Shown: piece by piece, positions 49,001 through 59,504 of the stretch
How the letters are laid out: the number at the start of each line of letters is the position of its first letter
Numbering within the stretch: the stretch's first letter is position 1
Program-made: the position numbers and the translations under genes
Source of the DNA: Schistosoma haematobium
Lineage: Eukaryota > Platyhelminthes > Trematoda > Strigeidida > Schistosomatidae
DNA: 64,000 bases
Assembly (NCBI RefSeq): GCF_000699445.3
Contig: NC_067200.1
Coordinates: 16,064,510 to 16,128,509, forward strand
Direction of reading: 5' to 3'
The notes under the pieces: generated by a model
Seen by the model: only the letters and a program-made list of their open reading frames with translations
Told to the model about the DNA's origin: nothing
The model's database searches: none

Positions 49001-52000
49001 AAAAGAGAGATACATGCAAGCAAATAGAATAGTAATGAGATCTTGTGTTGCTTGTTGTTGCAAATGTATTTATATCTCTATTCTAAAGTCTCGTATTTTC
49101 AGTGCATATAAATCATCTATTTTGTTTACATAGTTATGACATGCCTTCTCCATCTTAAAAATGCTTTGAAAACTCATCCGTCCATATTACTGTCAAGCTA
49201 AAGTCACGTTTGGCATCGATACTTTAAAGATTTTGATCATAGGTATCTTCAAAAATTGCTCGAATATTGTGGAACGATTGGGTGAACGGTTTTGAGTTTA
49301 GGCATAAGTACTAAACAAAAATGACATGTCGGTTGATGGGAACGGGAATCCTTATGAACCGAGCCGGTTGAGACACATGTCACGTCGTATGCCCCCCACT
49401 ATCTCCCTCGATGAGTAATATTTACTGTAGTAGGTGTAGTTTGCAAAAAATAGGGGCAGATAAACCAAAAGCTAGCATCAGTCCATGGAATCATTCACTG
49501 TTAGACTGAAGTGTGCTGGTACATCCTCACTACCTAGTTGGGCTCCTCTCAATTACTAGTTGGTGAGTGACTAGATAACATAGTTTAAAACCGGATTTAG
49601 TGGAACAAATACATTCATTCTCCATCCTCCTTTAGATCATTAGTTTCAATATTCCTTCATGTATACTTTTTTCCGGACCATATTCTCTAATGTTTAGTTT
49701 CTCTCAGTATCTATTCCGGTACAGTTATTTAGACTCGTTTACTGTTTGCTTTTTATTGTCATCTCGTTTGACTGACTTGATATGATAAGTTTGGCTAATT
49801 CACATTTCCGCCAGGGTCTATCCCTTGTATCCCATGTAAAATTGCACCATAAATGTTTAGGCAGTTATATCAGTTAATTTTTATCATGCTATAAATGCAT
49901 ATGATAAATCGCATTCTTCCTATATACATTCCTTTACATACCTATGCTTATTAATAGTACACATTCATGAGTGTTCCTCAAGTAAATCCTATTACACTCT
50001 TTTATCATCATTGCTACTGCATTATTTCGATTCCCTTTGCTCTCCATCTTGCTATTTCCATCTCGTCGTACTAATATGGTATAACAATTCAAGCCAATGC
50101 ACATCTTTACCAGGCTCTGCGTTAATAATGAGTCAATGATATGATGATAGGGTGTTTTTGCTTTCACTAATATTGTAATTCGATTTGCATGTTTTTGACT
50201 GCGTAGTAATTTGTACTAGATGCCTGTTTCTTAATGTCAGAATAGTGTATATTTCTTAGGAAGATGGTTTGTATCGGTCCAGTGGTAAACGTACTTACTT
50301 ACTTTTTTCTGGTTAGCGTTTTTTTAGCGAGTTAGTTTTCTACGGAATGGGGACGCTAACCCCATGCCCAACCCTCCTCCTTTATCCGGGCTTGGGGCCG
50401 ACAGTAGCTCCCGGAGGGACTCCAGGCGGAGATGGTCGTTAAATATGTATTCGCTATAAAAACCAACCACTTGAAAAAATTAAACTTATCATGTAAAAGG
50501 CGAAATGTGATTCAGAAGTAAACCGGACTGTACGTTTTTTGTAAACATTTATCTTAGTTTTAAACAAACGGAAATTGTAAATAGGCGTATTTCGTCTTAA
50601 GTACTATGTACTTCCGGCCATTTATCTCTATGCTATGGCTTAATATTACTAACGATCTGCATAATCTTCCCTTTATAAGATTCCAGATTGAAATTTGTGT
50701 ATAGTTTGCTATTGTTATCGATAAATTAAAGTTGGTTTTTATATATACGAATATGTTAAAATAAATCAATGCACAACATTGTTTTCGTTAATTATATCAT
50801 GTTACATTAGGTAGCAACGCTAATTTTTAATTCGTTTTTGTATTGATTGTTTACAATTTATTTACGCGAATCATCAAGTACCAGGTCCCATGTTGCGACC
50901 GACTGATTCCCACAAATAGGAATTCTCATAAAGTGCAAGAAATGTTTTGGAATGATAAATAGCTCCTTTTTCAGCCCTGAACTTTTTTATTTTGCATAAT
51001 TCAATTCAAGTTGATAGCAGATAGAAAGTGTTCATAGGTCGCTAGATTTCAGTACAGACATATTTACTCTTGTTTGGTAAAACTTTCGACTGTGTAGTGT
51101 CGAAGTTACATGTAGAGTACGAGATAAATATGTTAAGTTGAAAAATGAGATTAGTTTTTGCGTTGTGTGTTGCATAAGACTACTTCAGAGTTCGATGCTG
51201 GTCAATAGTGTGATTGAAATAAAGAAAAGTAAGGTTGATTAAACCAATAGGTGAGACTAGTTTATATAGTTGGTGAATATAGATCTAGTTGTTATAATCG
51301 CAGACATTATCCATTATGTACTGTCCTTTCTTATTTCATTCCCAGCTGTTCCCGGTTATCTAGATTCATGGTCGGAGTCTGATTGTGCAGCATTTGAGAA
51401 AAGTTTCGCTTTATGTGGAAAAGATTTTCGTCAAATACGAGAGACACGAGTGAGTAGATTTCACTTACCTCAAATACCACATTATCTATCTAGATCTGTT
51501 TTTCCATGCCAACAAATAGAATGGTCAGATTCAATTTACTACTATCATAATGTTTATAGACACAATATTCAATGTTTAATGGTAAATAGGCATGAATCTG
51601 TTTATCATGATATATCTGTTTATTCAATAAAAAGGAAATATGAACTGATGTATACCACGTTTACTGTTGCTAAACATAGTTGGAAACGTATTTTTTTACA
51701 TGCGTCAACGACTAGATAACATAGTTAAGCCTTAACTTGCGACTTGACCATAGTTGAGATATGCATAATGATGAATATATTCTAGGAAATTCCTTATGTT
51801 CACTAGGTAGCTGAAGTAGAAATGAACTGAAAAAGACAATCATCCGGTCATTCTGTTTACATGGCAGAAGTCTATTAAATCATTTATCATTCGTTTAAAC
51901 TGTATGGACGTGGTAGTTAATCAATCTGGTCGTCTACATTTTTACTCTTCTGTTCTTGAATCATCCATCGTGTTAGTGTAGATTGCGACAAGTTGAATTG

Positions 52001-55000
52001 TGTGCTTTCAACTTTTTGTTGCCAAACGTCAAGGCTATATTGCATATTGCCAATCACAAACGTAAATGACTCGATGTCATTTTTAAAAATTAGTTTTGCA
52101 AGCTGAATAATAAAAATAACTCACTGCTGACAGGTTTTCGATTGGTTGTCTTGTTCATTTCGTATAATTCCACCACTAAAATATTTATCCTGTTATTATT
52201 TCTTTGTTCTGGAATAGTATGCTAAATGGTGTACATTAATCTAGCATAAATGATTCCGTTGTCCATACTTCGCTTCGGGAGTATAGTGTACTCTAAACCT
52301 TAGCAGTTTGATTGGGAAGCTTTCATGCTTGCTTGCGACAGTATCATTTCTAACTACTCAATCACGTCAAGAAAATATATTTCCAGTAGACACCCTTGTG
52401 CTTCAAGTTTTCTTTAATTCCATGATGTATGTAACATGAATAGGTATGGTCACCCTACATGTTGTCGTTTTTGTACTCTTCCGTGTTATTTCACTGATCA
52501 ATTTCTTTTATTAACTTTGAAACTCGTTAATTCAATTGATATAAACGAATCTAATCAACTTTTTGAGGAAATTGAAAGGTATAATTATCAAAAAATTGAT
52601 GATATGGAAAAGCATTGGAAAGTTGTAAGCAATCCACATTCATGACCCTCAATTGTTTTTTAATAGAATCTGAAGTTTCAAAAACTAAAAGCCTACTACA
52701 TGCACTAAAATCCATCGTGTTTTTCCTGTTTGATTAACTTCTATCGATTGTTTGTTTTTGTCAAATAAAATCATTTTATAGCTTCGTCATAAAACTGTGT
52801 CGGAACTGATTCATTTTTATTACCTTTGGAAGAAGACAGCACGTCATGATGAGTTTGCACGAATATATCGTAGGGATAAAAAAAAGTCTTCACATCCTAA
52901 CATTGCGTAAGTGTTTTTTTACAACTGTCGTAGTCTTTCGTCTATCTAAATATAATTTTCAGTAACCTGCTTTCCACCAATGTCGGTATGAAAACTATGA
53001 GATTAAAATTACTTCATACCTTTCTTTCTACTGGCCAATTCTTTCTCCGTGTATTATATCTTTATATGCAATCTTCTATAAATTACTACCACTGAAGTAA
53101 CTACTATGGATTCGGTGTTCATCTTTTTGTGTTAATGGGGCACAGGGACTTGAACCGAAGCATATATGTATCTGGTCCTACGTTGTAGCTGACTGACCAG
53201 TACAATGTGTGACTTGAATTGTCTAGTAAAATATTTGCTTACTCTATGATTTGTATTGATGAGTGACAATCCTTACTATCCTGATTCCGATTAAGACATT
53301 CCCCTATTTTTACGAGTTACAGCATCTTTGTCAGTCTTTATGAAACAAAAGTGAAACATACTACTTTTCAACCAATTTTGGTTGGTTTTGTCCCTCAACT
53401 GTAACTTTCTGGACGTGAAACGCCGTTCAATTAACCTATGTAATTGTGATAACATTCCCAAAAAACTTGTAGTTGGGTAATATATTTTTCCGCGACTTCC
53501 TCTCACTTTTACATAGTTTGAGGGATGTTGAGCCTATGCATTTATCTGGATTCTTTTCATTGTTGTTTATTATTAACTGTTCCGTGGTAATATTTTGTTC
53601 TGTTATTTCTATCCTTTTATTCCCAAACAATATGAAACTAATTGCGCTCCTTGTCCTACTTTGTTTAACATAAGATTTTATGTAGCTACTTTACTTTCTT
53701 TTACTGATATTCCACTGACATTCACCGCACAACCATTCAATATATGTAGTTTTTTATTAAATCGAATACATTGTTTAAACGGAACAAGATGTCCTAATAA
53801 TGTAGATTGATATGACGAAACAACTGTAGTATTAAAAAACTGTTAGTCATTTCTCAGTATGGAATTAACATTCGTTACAAATCACTCAACTGCTCAATAC
53901 GTATATACATCCCGTAGGAAATAACCTTACTAAAAAACGTTAGCCAAAATAAAGTTGAAGGATCTTTATTGTGAAGAACTATGACACCTTTTGGTGAAAA
54001 CCTATATTCTTCGGAAGTCAAGAGGCTGATGCCCTTTCTAACACCCAGAGCAACAACTAATATGGGTACAATGAATGTTCGGACAATATGGAAGACCGGG
54101 AGGACCAATCAAATAGCTGTGAGAATAAGAAGACACTACTTGACTGTTCTCGGAATCAGTGAAACCGATTTAACCCAAGCTGTACAGAAAAGGTTAGATT
54201 TGCGAGAGATTCTGCTGTACTCCGATCACGAAGAAGAAAATGCGGTTGCACACTCAAGGAGTTGCTCTGATTCCATCTAAAGAAGCACGTATAGCACTGA
54301 TAGGATGAAAATCTCACGAATCCAGGATCATCAAAGCATCCTTCAAAACAAAGAAGGGAATCACAATGCTTGTTATCCAATATTGTGCTTCCACCAAGAT
54401 CAGTTCTATGAGCTGCTGCAATCGATCATAGCGAAGTGTTCAGGAAAGAACCTGACTATCTTAATAGGAGACCTAAATGCCAGTTATAATGGATAATAAC
54501 GAGTATAGAGATATAATTGAACGACGTGGACTGGAAAAAAGAGACGAAGACGCTAAGAGATTTGCGAATCAATGTGCATTCAACAAAATGGTTTTAGGTG
54601 TCATAGTGTCCTCCCACAAACTCGTATTCGATCCGAACGTCAAGACAGTTCTATTGTACGTAACTGAAACCTAGTGAACTACCACAAAAAGTACTTATAA
54701 ACAATTGCACTACGCATGATACTCAATGTCCGTTGGTCAGATGCCATCAACAGCCTAGTGTGGAAGAGAACAAATCAGCTTCTAACTGAAGAGGAAATCA
54801 GAGAAAGACTCAGAATGTGGATAGGACAGCCGGAAAGCATCAAACTACATCACGAAACAGGCGCTAGCCCTTAATCCTGATGAAAAACGGAAAAGAGAGA
54901 ACAAAAACACTGCGCCGATAATTGGAAGCAGATATCAAAAGGATGAAGGGCCAGTAGAAAGGATTGTACAGGACGGAGTTGGATGGAGAATGTTAGTAAG

Positions 55001-56458
55001 CGGCCTATGCTACTCCACGAAGGGTAACGCGTAGAAATGAAGTTACAAATCAATGTTTGGCCGTTATGTGTTAGATAATAAATAACATTGTTTATTTAGG
55101 CTATGCTATTATAATGGAAAATTAACTACAAACATTTGCCTGACTGCTTGTTTTTATTCCATGACTTCTGAGATTATTACAACTTTGTAAAGTGATGAAT
55201 TTAAATGTGAAATTTTTGTTTTTATGCTTTATTTCGTACACACTCCCGTTACTAATTACTTGACAGTGATTTTATGGATTGTTTGGCTATGGAACAAGAA
55301 ATTCTAGCGGAATCCTATATGCAAAATGCCAGTGATATAGTTTTGTCAACTGCAACATCGAATGCAGATATTCAATCCTATCCTCATAAATCCATTCAGC
55401 ATGCTTCAATCAATAATATCGGTTCCATAAAAGCTAGTGGTTGTCAGTTAGGCTCATCAATCAGTTGTAACAATGGTCAAAATACTGGAGTAGTGTCAGC
55501 GAATTGCAGTGAAACCTGTACTTCAAGAAGTCCTGTTAATCGATTTACAGCTTTGTCAGACGACATGAGTAAGTTGTAATAAATGTTCTTATTTAACATT
55601 TTCTTCTTTATATTCCTAAATTGTAGGGCATATTCATTTTAGCATATTGTCATATATTAATTGAATAATTATGACATAGAGCCAGATATTAAGCACCCCT
55701 AGTCTGGAGTTAACCTAATGGCGTTCGAACTAGTACCTCTAGTTGAAAGTCGAGTGTTTCATTGTTTAGGTTTAAGTAAATGTTTAGAATGAATTATCTT
55801 TACACATATATCTATGAAGTTCGAGCAACATGTTAAAGTATATGATGGTGGAAATCGTTTGTGCGTATCACTCTAGCATTACGCGAAAAAAAACATCTAA
55901 TTAGCCTTACTTTTGAGAACTTCCACAAGTGTTTTCGACAGGGAAAATAGGGTAAATGTACTGCCCCGAATAGGGAATATTTGGGGACAGATTAGTCTGT
56001 AGTAAATGATAAAAACTAATGTACAATAATTGTGTTTAATTCCAAGACCTAAAATCTTTGGTATTAGTTATGAACTGAATTTCATCGATTTTCAGAATAG
56101 TATTGACACAATAAGACGACGTTTGTGTATCCTTGATGTTATCTCATCATTGAAACAATCATCCAACCAAATTGTTAGTTGAGATGATATTTAAATTACT
56201 TTAAAAGGTACTCGCAGCTTTCTGCTTTGTGAAATGTTCACATTTCCATGGGTTGCTGTCGTATGATCATATATATATATTTCATTTTTCCTACTGTTTC
56301 TCTAAAAAGATTTTTCAGCCAACTTAATTCCAAGTATTTTTTTCTTTCGGTGTTTTAGTAAACAGTGAAGTCACTACCAGTATATGCTTAGATGCTCCTG
56401 GAAATCAATGCAAATCGAAAACAAGTGGTAACTCATTGAGTTTATCAGTAAATACAAC

Positions 56459-56498
<40 letters not shown>

Positions 56499-56588
56499 TA
56501 CAATGGAGCTTTTTGTATAAAGCAATCAGAGCATATGCCTAGTTCATCATCTACACGTACAGCATTGTCATCAACTGTAACTGTTTAG
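39835..56588 (+). CDS. MIER: MIER-family (mesoderm induction early response) ELM2-SANT corepressor, complete coding region
   Basis: Ten exons (39835-40092, 40985-41356, 42093-42492, 46043-46125, 48147-48395, 48763-48844, 51346-51449, 52782-52906, 55267-55568, 56359-56588) join in frame to 734 codons plus TAG. All introns are GT..AG and phases fit at every junction. The order matches MIER proteins: an acidic N-terminus (DSDFDERDVSVDDDSIPPEE), the MSLDELLATYGIP motif, an acidic EDYCPSED-DWK linker, ELM2 (about 372-481), SANT (about 486-540, with WSESDCAAFEKSFALCGKDF and HFYYLWKKTARHDEF), and a DFMDCLAMEQ segment. MIER proteins are nuclear: ELM2-SANT binds HDAC1/2 and the complex represses transcription. 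The C-terminus is Ser/Asn-rich with 13 consecutive Asn. The introns are long and contain most of the local transposon debris. Start chosen: the first ATG after an in-frame stop at 39817. Confidence 0.86.
40985..41356 (+). CDS. MIER: MIER-like exon 2: SLDELLATYGIP motif
   Basis: The acceptor TTGATTTTAG ends at 40984 and the donor GTGAGT starts at 41357. Phase is 0 to 0, 124 codons. ESQMSLDELLATYG corresponds to the DMPIxELLxLYGYG motif of MIER proteins. A KKFRR basic patch could be a nuclear localisation signal. Confidence 0.82.
42093..42492 (+). CDS. MIER: MIER-like exon 3: Ser-rich and acidic segment
   Basis: The acceptor CTTTACATAG ends at 42092 and the donor GTGAGT starts at 42493. The exon enters in phase 0 and leaves one base. 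The acceptor at 42092 is the only nearby AG that keeps the frame. The content is Ser/Arg-rich (RKSSSRSHLLRSRSKS), then acidic (NQLEEEDVDTS). Confidence 0.75.
43862..44010 (+). repeat. SINE-like repeat copy with hammerhead-ribozyme-like core (intron 3)
   Basis: CTGAGGCGTCTC...GGACGAAAC (about 43912-43939) resembles a hammerhead core (CUGANGA, stem II GUCC/GGAC, GAAA) with one core base changed. It is followed by CGTCCGGTGCTTCCAGGTTTTCAAT. Schistosomes carry hammerhead-encoding retroposons (SM-alpha), which makes the reading plausible. The broken core argues against activity. Confidence 0.4.
44157..45715 (+). mobile_element. RTE-type LINE copy, internally deleted, in MIER intron 3
   Basis: Translation shows the linker upstream of the polymerase (KKNKKAAINNSRTRAEKVKA from 44417), a nested insertion at 44519-44646, then the frame resumes with KKSIRADKRKYVGNLAMT. 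It passes an AAGSDNIPA block (start of the polymerase) and jumps near 45040 to the thumb region (IHKGTCKTLKYN, TYLNIIIDEQ). The palm with the FADD motif is missing. Stops and frameshifts are frequent after 45300. The C-terminal end is near 45715. Orientation is the same as the host gene. It is related to the copy at 53985-55035. Confidence 0.72.
44519..44646 (-). mobile_element. Nested short retroposon with 15-bp target duplication
   Basis: A 128-bp insertion splits the RTE copy. GTGAAGAGAAGCATT (44504-44518) and GTGAAGAAAAGCATT (44647-44661) flank it, differing at one base. Read on the minus strand it ends in an (AAAT)n tail. Both features are typical of LINE-driven retroposition. The sequence matches the end of the longer copy at 38568-39015. 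Confidence 0.7.
46043..46125 (+). CDS. MIER: MIER-like exon 4: acidic EDYxPSED-DWK linker
   Basis: The acceptor CCTAAAAAG ends at 46042. The donor GTAGGT at 46126 was chosen over GTGTAG at 46124 because only it gives the phase 0 needed by the next exon. It encodes YNSDEDEDYCPSEDSGRDWK, close to the segment just before ELM2 in MIER proteins. Confidence 0.8.
47881..47990 (+). repeat. Second copy of the SINE-like hammerhead-type repeat (intron 4)
   Basis: TCGCGGGTGCTCAGTGCTGAGGAGTCC has an intact CUGANGA box, but the GGACGAAAC part reads AAGATAAAATT. TTCCTGGTTTTCATTGG follows, as in the copy at 43862. It is a decayed copy. Confidence 0.4.
48147..48395 (+). CDS. MIER: MIER-like exon 5: first part of ELM2
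   Basis: The acceptor GTTAAATAG ends at 48146 and the donor GTAACT starts at 48396. Phase is 0 to 0, 83 codons. EIKIGEDYQANIPML matches the start of the ELM2 domain, and LVWKPSEKLCEADVTRFE matches its middle. Confidence 0.85.
48763..48844 (+). CDS. MIER: MIER-like exon 6: end of ELM2
   Basis: The acceptor TATTTTTAG ends at 48762 and the donor GTATGA starts at 48845, leaving one base. ALFLLMRCDYDTDEALQRLQ is the conserved C-terminal part of ELM2 that contributes to HDAC binding. Confidence 0.86.
50335..50450. repeat. GC-rich repeat fragment in intron 6
   Basis: An abrupt GC-rich block (GCCCAACCCTCCTCCTTTAT and GGGCTTGGGGCCG) lies in AT-rich intron sequence. It looks like a conserved retroelement UTR fragment. 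The family is not proven from this window. Confidence 0.35.
51346..51449 (+). CDS. MIER: MIER-like exon 7: first half of SANT
   Basis: The acceptor TTTCATTCCCAG ends at 51345 and the donor GTGAGT starts at 51450. It completes the split Ala codon and adds 34 codons. WSESDCAAFEKSFALCGKDF is helix 1 to helix 2 of a SANT domain. Confidence 0.86.
52782..52906 (+). CDS. MIER: MIER-like exon 8: second half of SANT
   Basis: The acceptor ATTTTATAG ends at 52781 and the donor GTAAGT starts at 52907, leaving two bases. HKTVSELIHFYYLWKKTARH is the third SANT helix, close to the VGECVAFYYMWKKSERYD stretch of MIER1. Confidence 0.87.
53130..53215. repeat. Retroposon 3'-end-like fragment in intron 8
   Basis: GGGACTTGAACCGAAGCATA...TCTGGTCCTACGTTG resembles the end of the inverted-repeat LINE arm (TTGAACCGATGCACAAGTGCCAGGTTATACGTTG at 7490-7523). 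A shorter similar piece is at about 50880-50915. Old fragments. Confidence 0.4.
53985..55035 (+). mobile_element. RTE-type LINE copy, endonuclease joined directly to C-terminus, in MIER intron 8
   Basis: MNVRTIWKTGRTNQIA, GISET, SIIAKCSGKNLTILIGDLNA and FANQCAFNKMVLG (54070-54600) form a nearly complete APE-type endonuclease with its catalytic motifs, interrupted by frameshifts. Near 54622-54636 it jumps to NVKTVLLY, which belongs to the far C-terminal part of the polymerase, so about the whole reverse transcriptase is absent. The end near 55030 matches the end of the copy at 45715. The copy is non-functional. Confidence 0.72.
55267..55568 (+). CDS. MIER: MIER-like exon 9: DFMDCLAMEQ segment and Ser-rich tail
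   Basis: The acceptor TACTTGACAG ends at 55266 and the donor GTAAGT starts at 55569. It completes the split Ala codon; 100 codons plus one base follow. HPNIADFMDCL corresponds to HPGVTDYMDRL just after SANT in MIER1. Confidence 0.83.
56359..56588 (+). CDS. MIER: MIER-like exon 10: Asn-rich C-terminus and stop
   Basis: The acceptor GTGTTTTAG ends at 56358. Phase 1 joins to give an Ile codon, 75 codons follow, then TAG at 56586-56588. It contains 13 consecutive AAT codons (56460-56498). Confidence 0.75.
56460..56498 (+). repeat. AAT trinucleotide repeat inside the coding exon (13 Asn)
   Basis: A pure 13-unit AAT run, in frame, coding for poly-Asn. The purity of the codon suggests recent slippage and likely length polymorphism. 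Confidence 0.93.
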
Positions 56589-57349
56589 AGTTAACGGCGT
56601 TAGAAAATATATTCGATACTTTTTTTGGCTACATTTTACTGTTTCTTGTTCTACATGTAACACTCCAATTTTTATATGCACTTCTTCATTTAAGATTCCG
56701 ATCTCTTGATAACTTAAGGTTTTTTCTACTGATTTTTAAGTGATTGTACTTCAATTTGCTGTAAAACTTTCTTGTTGTCTTTTGGTAGTTTGCTTGTATG
56801 TTAGTAGATCTATGTAAGTCTGAATAATGTGTATTATATGAAAAACTACTGCTACTTTAAAAACAATGTGAGTTCAAAAACAGTATTTCTCATCATTCAT
56901 GTTATTGTATGTAGCTAGGTATATACTGTTGCTCTTCATTATTGTCATATTATCTTTTGCTTCCCTTAATCAACCTGTACTCATGTTTAGAATATATTTT
57001 CCTGATTTACTTCCATTATATTTGTATTTTTATCCTTTGCACGACGGATGTTTTCTCACTAAATGTTCCTGTCTTCTACTGTACTGATAAAACTAAGATG
57101 GAAATGCTGTTAATAACATGTATAAAATATAAATTGTGTAACAACACTTGTCTAGAATTTATGTTACACCGTCTTTCAAAACAAATTTGATCAGCGCTTC
57201 GTTAAAGATGCAGTTCAACTAAACTGTTACGCGATACATGTTGATTCTAAAACAATTAGCTGCAGCATGATTTACCAAGTTTAATAGTGTTTACAACTAA
57301 CTAGCTAAGTTTAATTAGGCCTAGGAACACCAGGTATCGAGGAGAACAT
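56589..57349. other. Region after the MIER stop, probable 3' UTR and spacer
   Basis: AT-rich, with no coding signal. No single clear polyadenylation signal could be chosen. The sequence between 57200 and 57349 adjoins the Gypsy remnant and was checked for an LTR; no copy of it is visible near 61330-61700. Confidence 0.4.
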
Positions 57350-57839
57350 TTAGTATTCCAGGTGGTCTAAGTGCACCGTTGTTTTGTCTGGCTTCAGTTG
57401 GTTATAGTGTGCTGTTATAACATCGTCTTGGGGTCGTTGGAGGTTACGTAGGACGAATGTAGTGGAAGACCGCGTAAGCACAACTTCATAAGGTCCTTGC
57501 CGAGGGCGATGGAACTTGCTACATGTCCCTTGTGGGGCCATAGGGCGGTGCAACCAAACACGATCTCCGGGTTTATACACGGGCCCATTCGCCTTGCGAT
57601 CGTACACATCCTTTTGGTGCTTGCTGGCATTTTGTAGGTTGATCTTCACTAAGCAATAGGCGGCTGCGAAGGTTACGGACGTATACTATATGATCTTGGG
57701 CCTCGCATGGTAACAACGGTATTTAAAGCTCAACGGGTAGGCGCAATCCATGTCCAAAAAGTAGGGTCGCAGGTGAAAATCCAGTAGGTCCGTGCACTGA
57801 TGCGCGGTAAGCTAACAGACATTGGGATATCGCGTCATC
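57350..57839 (-). pseudogene. Gypsy integrase C-terminal domain
   Basis: SQCLLAYRASVHGPTGFSP is followed by stops, then the frame 57649-57350 with YDRKANGPVYKPGDRVWLHR (a GPY/F-type segment, with GPYEVV) and a terminal stop. No chromodomain was recognised. Confidence 0.78.
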
Positions 57840-58524
57840 TCAACATTCCGTCGACGACTCATTGATAAACGACTGTAGGAGAGTTTTGACAGTCCTGTTG
57901 GTTCTTTCCACTAAGCCGTTACCTTCTAGATGGTGGTGTGTTTCGGATTCCCAATAATCGACATACCTGGGCGACGAGATTACTTTCAAAAGCTGAACCT
58001 TGGTCAGAATGGGGTGAGAGGGGAGCGCCGTACCGGGGTGCCCAATGATCAATGAAAGCCCGAGTAACTGTGAGGGCATCTTGTTGTGGTATAGGAACAG
58101 CTTCACACCATTTGCTGAAATAGTCTACCATAACCAGTATATAACGGTTTCCGTTCTTTGACGTTGTGAGTGGCCCCATAATATCGATGCCAACTCGCTG
58201 ATGAGGACCTGTCGTCATTGGAACTAAGGACGCACGGGGTATTTGTCGGGGTGACTTAATAGCATAGCACGTGCTACAATTTTTGCAGAATTCTGCAACG
58301 TCTTCGTGGATAGATGGCCACCAAAACCTCTGGCAGATAGCATGTTCAGTCTTCCGTATTCCTGAGTGCCCAAGTCCTCGGTGTACCTGCTCCATACTAT
58401 TATGAACTTGTACACGTGATGCTATCAATAGTGGATGTTTTGATTCACTGATTATAAATAACGTGTTTTCATACAATCTTAGACTGTCCCACTTCGCCAA
58501 TGAATGATCCTTCAACTCTGTCAT
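57840..58524 (-). pseudogene. Gypsy integrase core
   Basis: An HHCC zinc-binding region is visible (GLGHSGIRK with an upstream His, then CKNCSTC). The catalytic core has Asp in VGIDIMGPL, Asp in SPHSDQGSAFES and, after a one-base frame change near 57935, Glu in EGNGLVERTNR. All three catalytic acids survive but not in one frame. Confidence 0.82.
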
Positions 58525-58875
58525 AGATGATTTATTATTATCATGTAGTTGCCTCTGGTAAATAAATCGCAGATCTGGGTCTAGTGCTTGAGGAGACGGC
58601 CAGTCGATCTCGGGGGCTGTGCTGAGGACGGCACTAATGGTATCAGGCGAATAGGGTATACGAGATAGAGAATCGGCATTTGTGTGTCGGCTTCCGGGTC
58701 GGTATTCTCAAGTAAAATCAAACTCCTGCAACCTCTCCTGCCAGCGCGCTACCTGACCTGGTTCACGGAACGAACGAAGCCACTGTAGTGCACGGTGGTC
58801 TGTGCGTACACGAAAGGGTCGTTCTAAGAGATAGTGACGAAAATGTTGCAAAAAGTTTACCAAAGCCAGCATCTC
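58525..58875 (-). pseudogene. Gypsy RNase H end and linker to integrase
   Basis: The same frame continues past the stop with FLQHFRHYLLERPFRVRTDH and RWQERLQEFDF, a further TGA near 58710, then ADSLSRIP, the usual end of the RNase H region. Confidence 0.75.
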
Positions 58876-59504
58876 TCAGCGCGTCGTAGAATACCATGTC
58901 TCTCTTTTATCTAACCGCCGATTAGCGTACGCAATGACCTGTTCCTTTCTGTCTTGTGCTATTTGAGACAGGACTGCTCCAATAGCTGACGAACTAGCAT
59001 CTGTATCAAGTATAGACTCACCCGCTTTAGCAGAAGTGTCCGGAAAAGCTAGTATGGGTGGAGCAGCAAGACATGACTTCAAAGTGTTAAATGCTCGTTG
59101 ACATTCTGTGGTCCACAAAAATGTTCGGCCTTTGTGCGTCAGGCGATGTAGAGGTGATGCCAGGGAAGCTAAATCGCTTACGAAACGTCTACAATAAGAA
59201 GCGAGTCCCAGGAAGCTGCGAACGTCCTCGGCAGATCTCGGTTGTGGCCAATTAACAATGGCGCTCGTTTTTTCCTGATCTGTTGCTACTCCCTCTTCCG
59301 TAATGCGATTCCCTAAAAAGAGCACTTCTTTTTGCAATAGTCGACATTTAGATGGTTTAAATTTTAGGTTATGCTGCTTAATTCGTTGTAGGACTGCCTT
59401 CAAATTGGCATTATGCTGTTCCGACGTGCTGCCATACACAATAATATCGTCAAGGTAAATTAAACACTGGTGCGGTACGAGACCGTGTAGAACTGTCTGC
59501 ATCG
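58876..59504 (-). pseudogene. Gypsy reverse transcriptase (YLDD) and RNase H
   Basis: CLIYLDDIIVYG near 59457 is the intact polymerase active-site motif. LGLASYCRRFV and the GRTFLWTTECQRAF stretch mark the connection. SILDTDASSSAIGAVLSQ begins RNase H. The frame ends in a premature stop after WYSTTR. Confidence 0.85.

Noticed and set aside
53135..53165. A tRNA-like B box (GGTTCAAGTCC on the minus strand) as a tRNA or tRNA-derived SINE.
   Set aside because: No cloverleaf or convincing A box is present, and the surrounding sequence matches the 3' end of the LINE family in the inverted-repeat arms.
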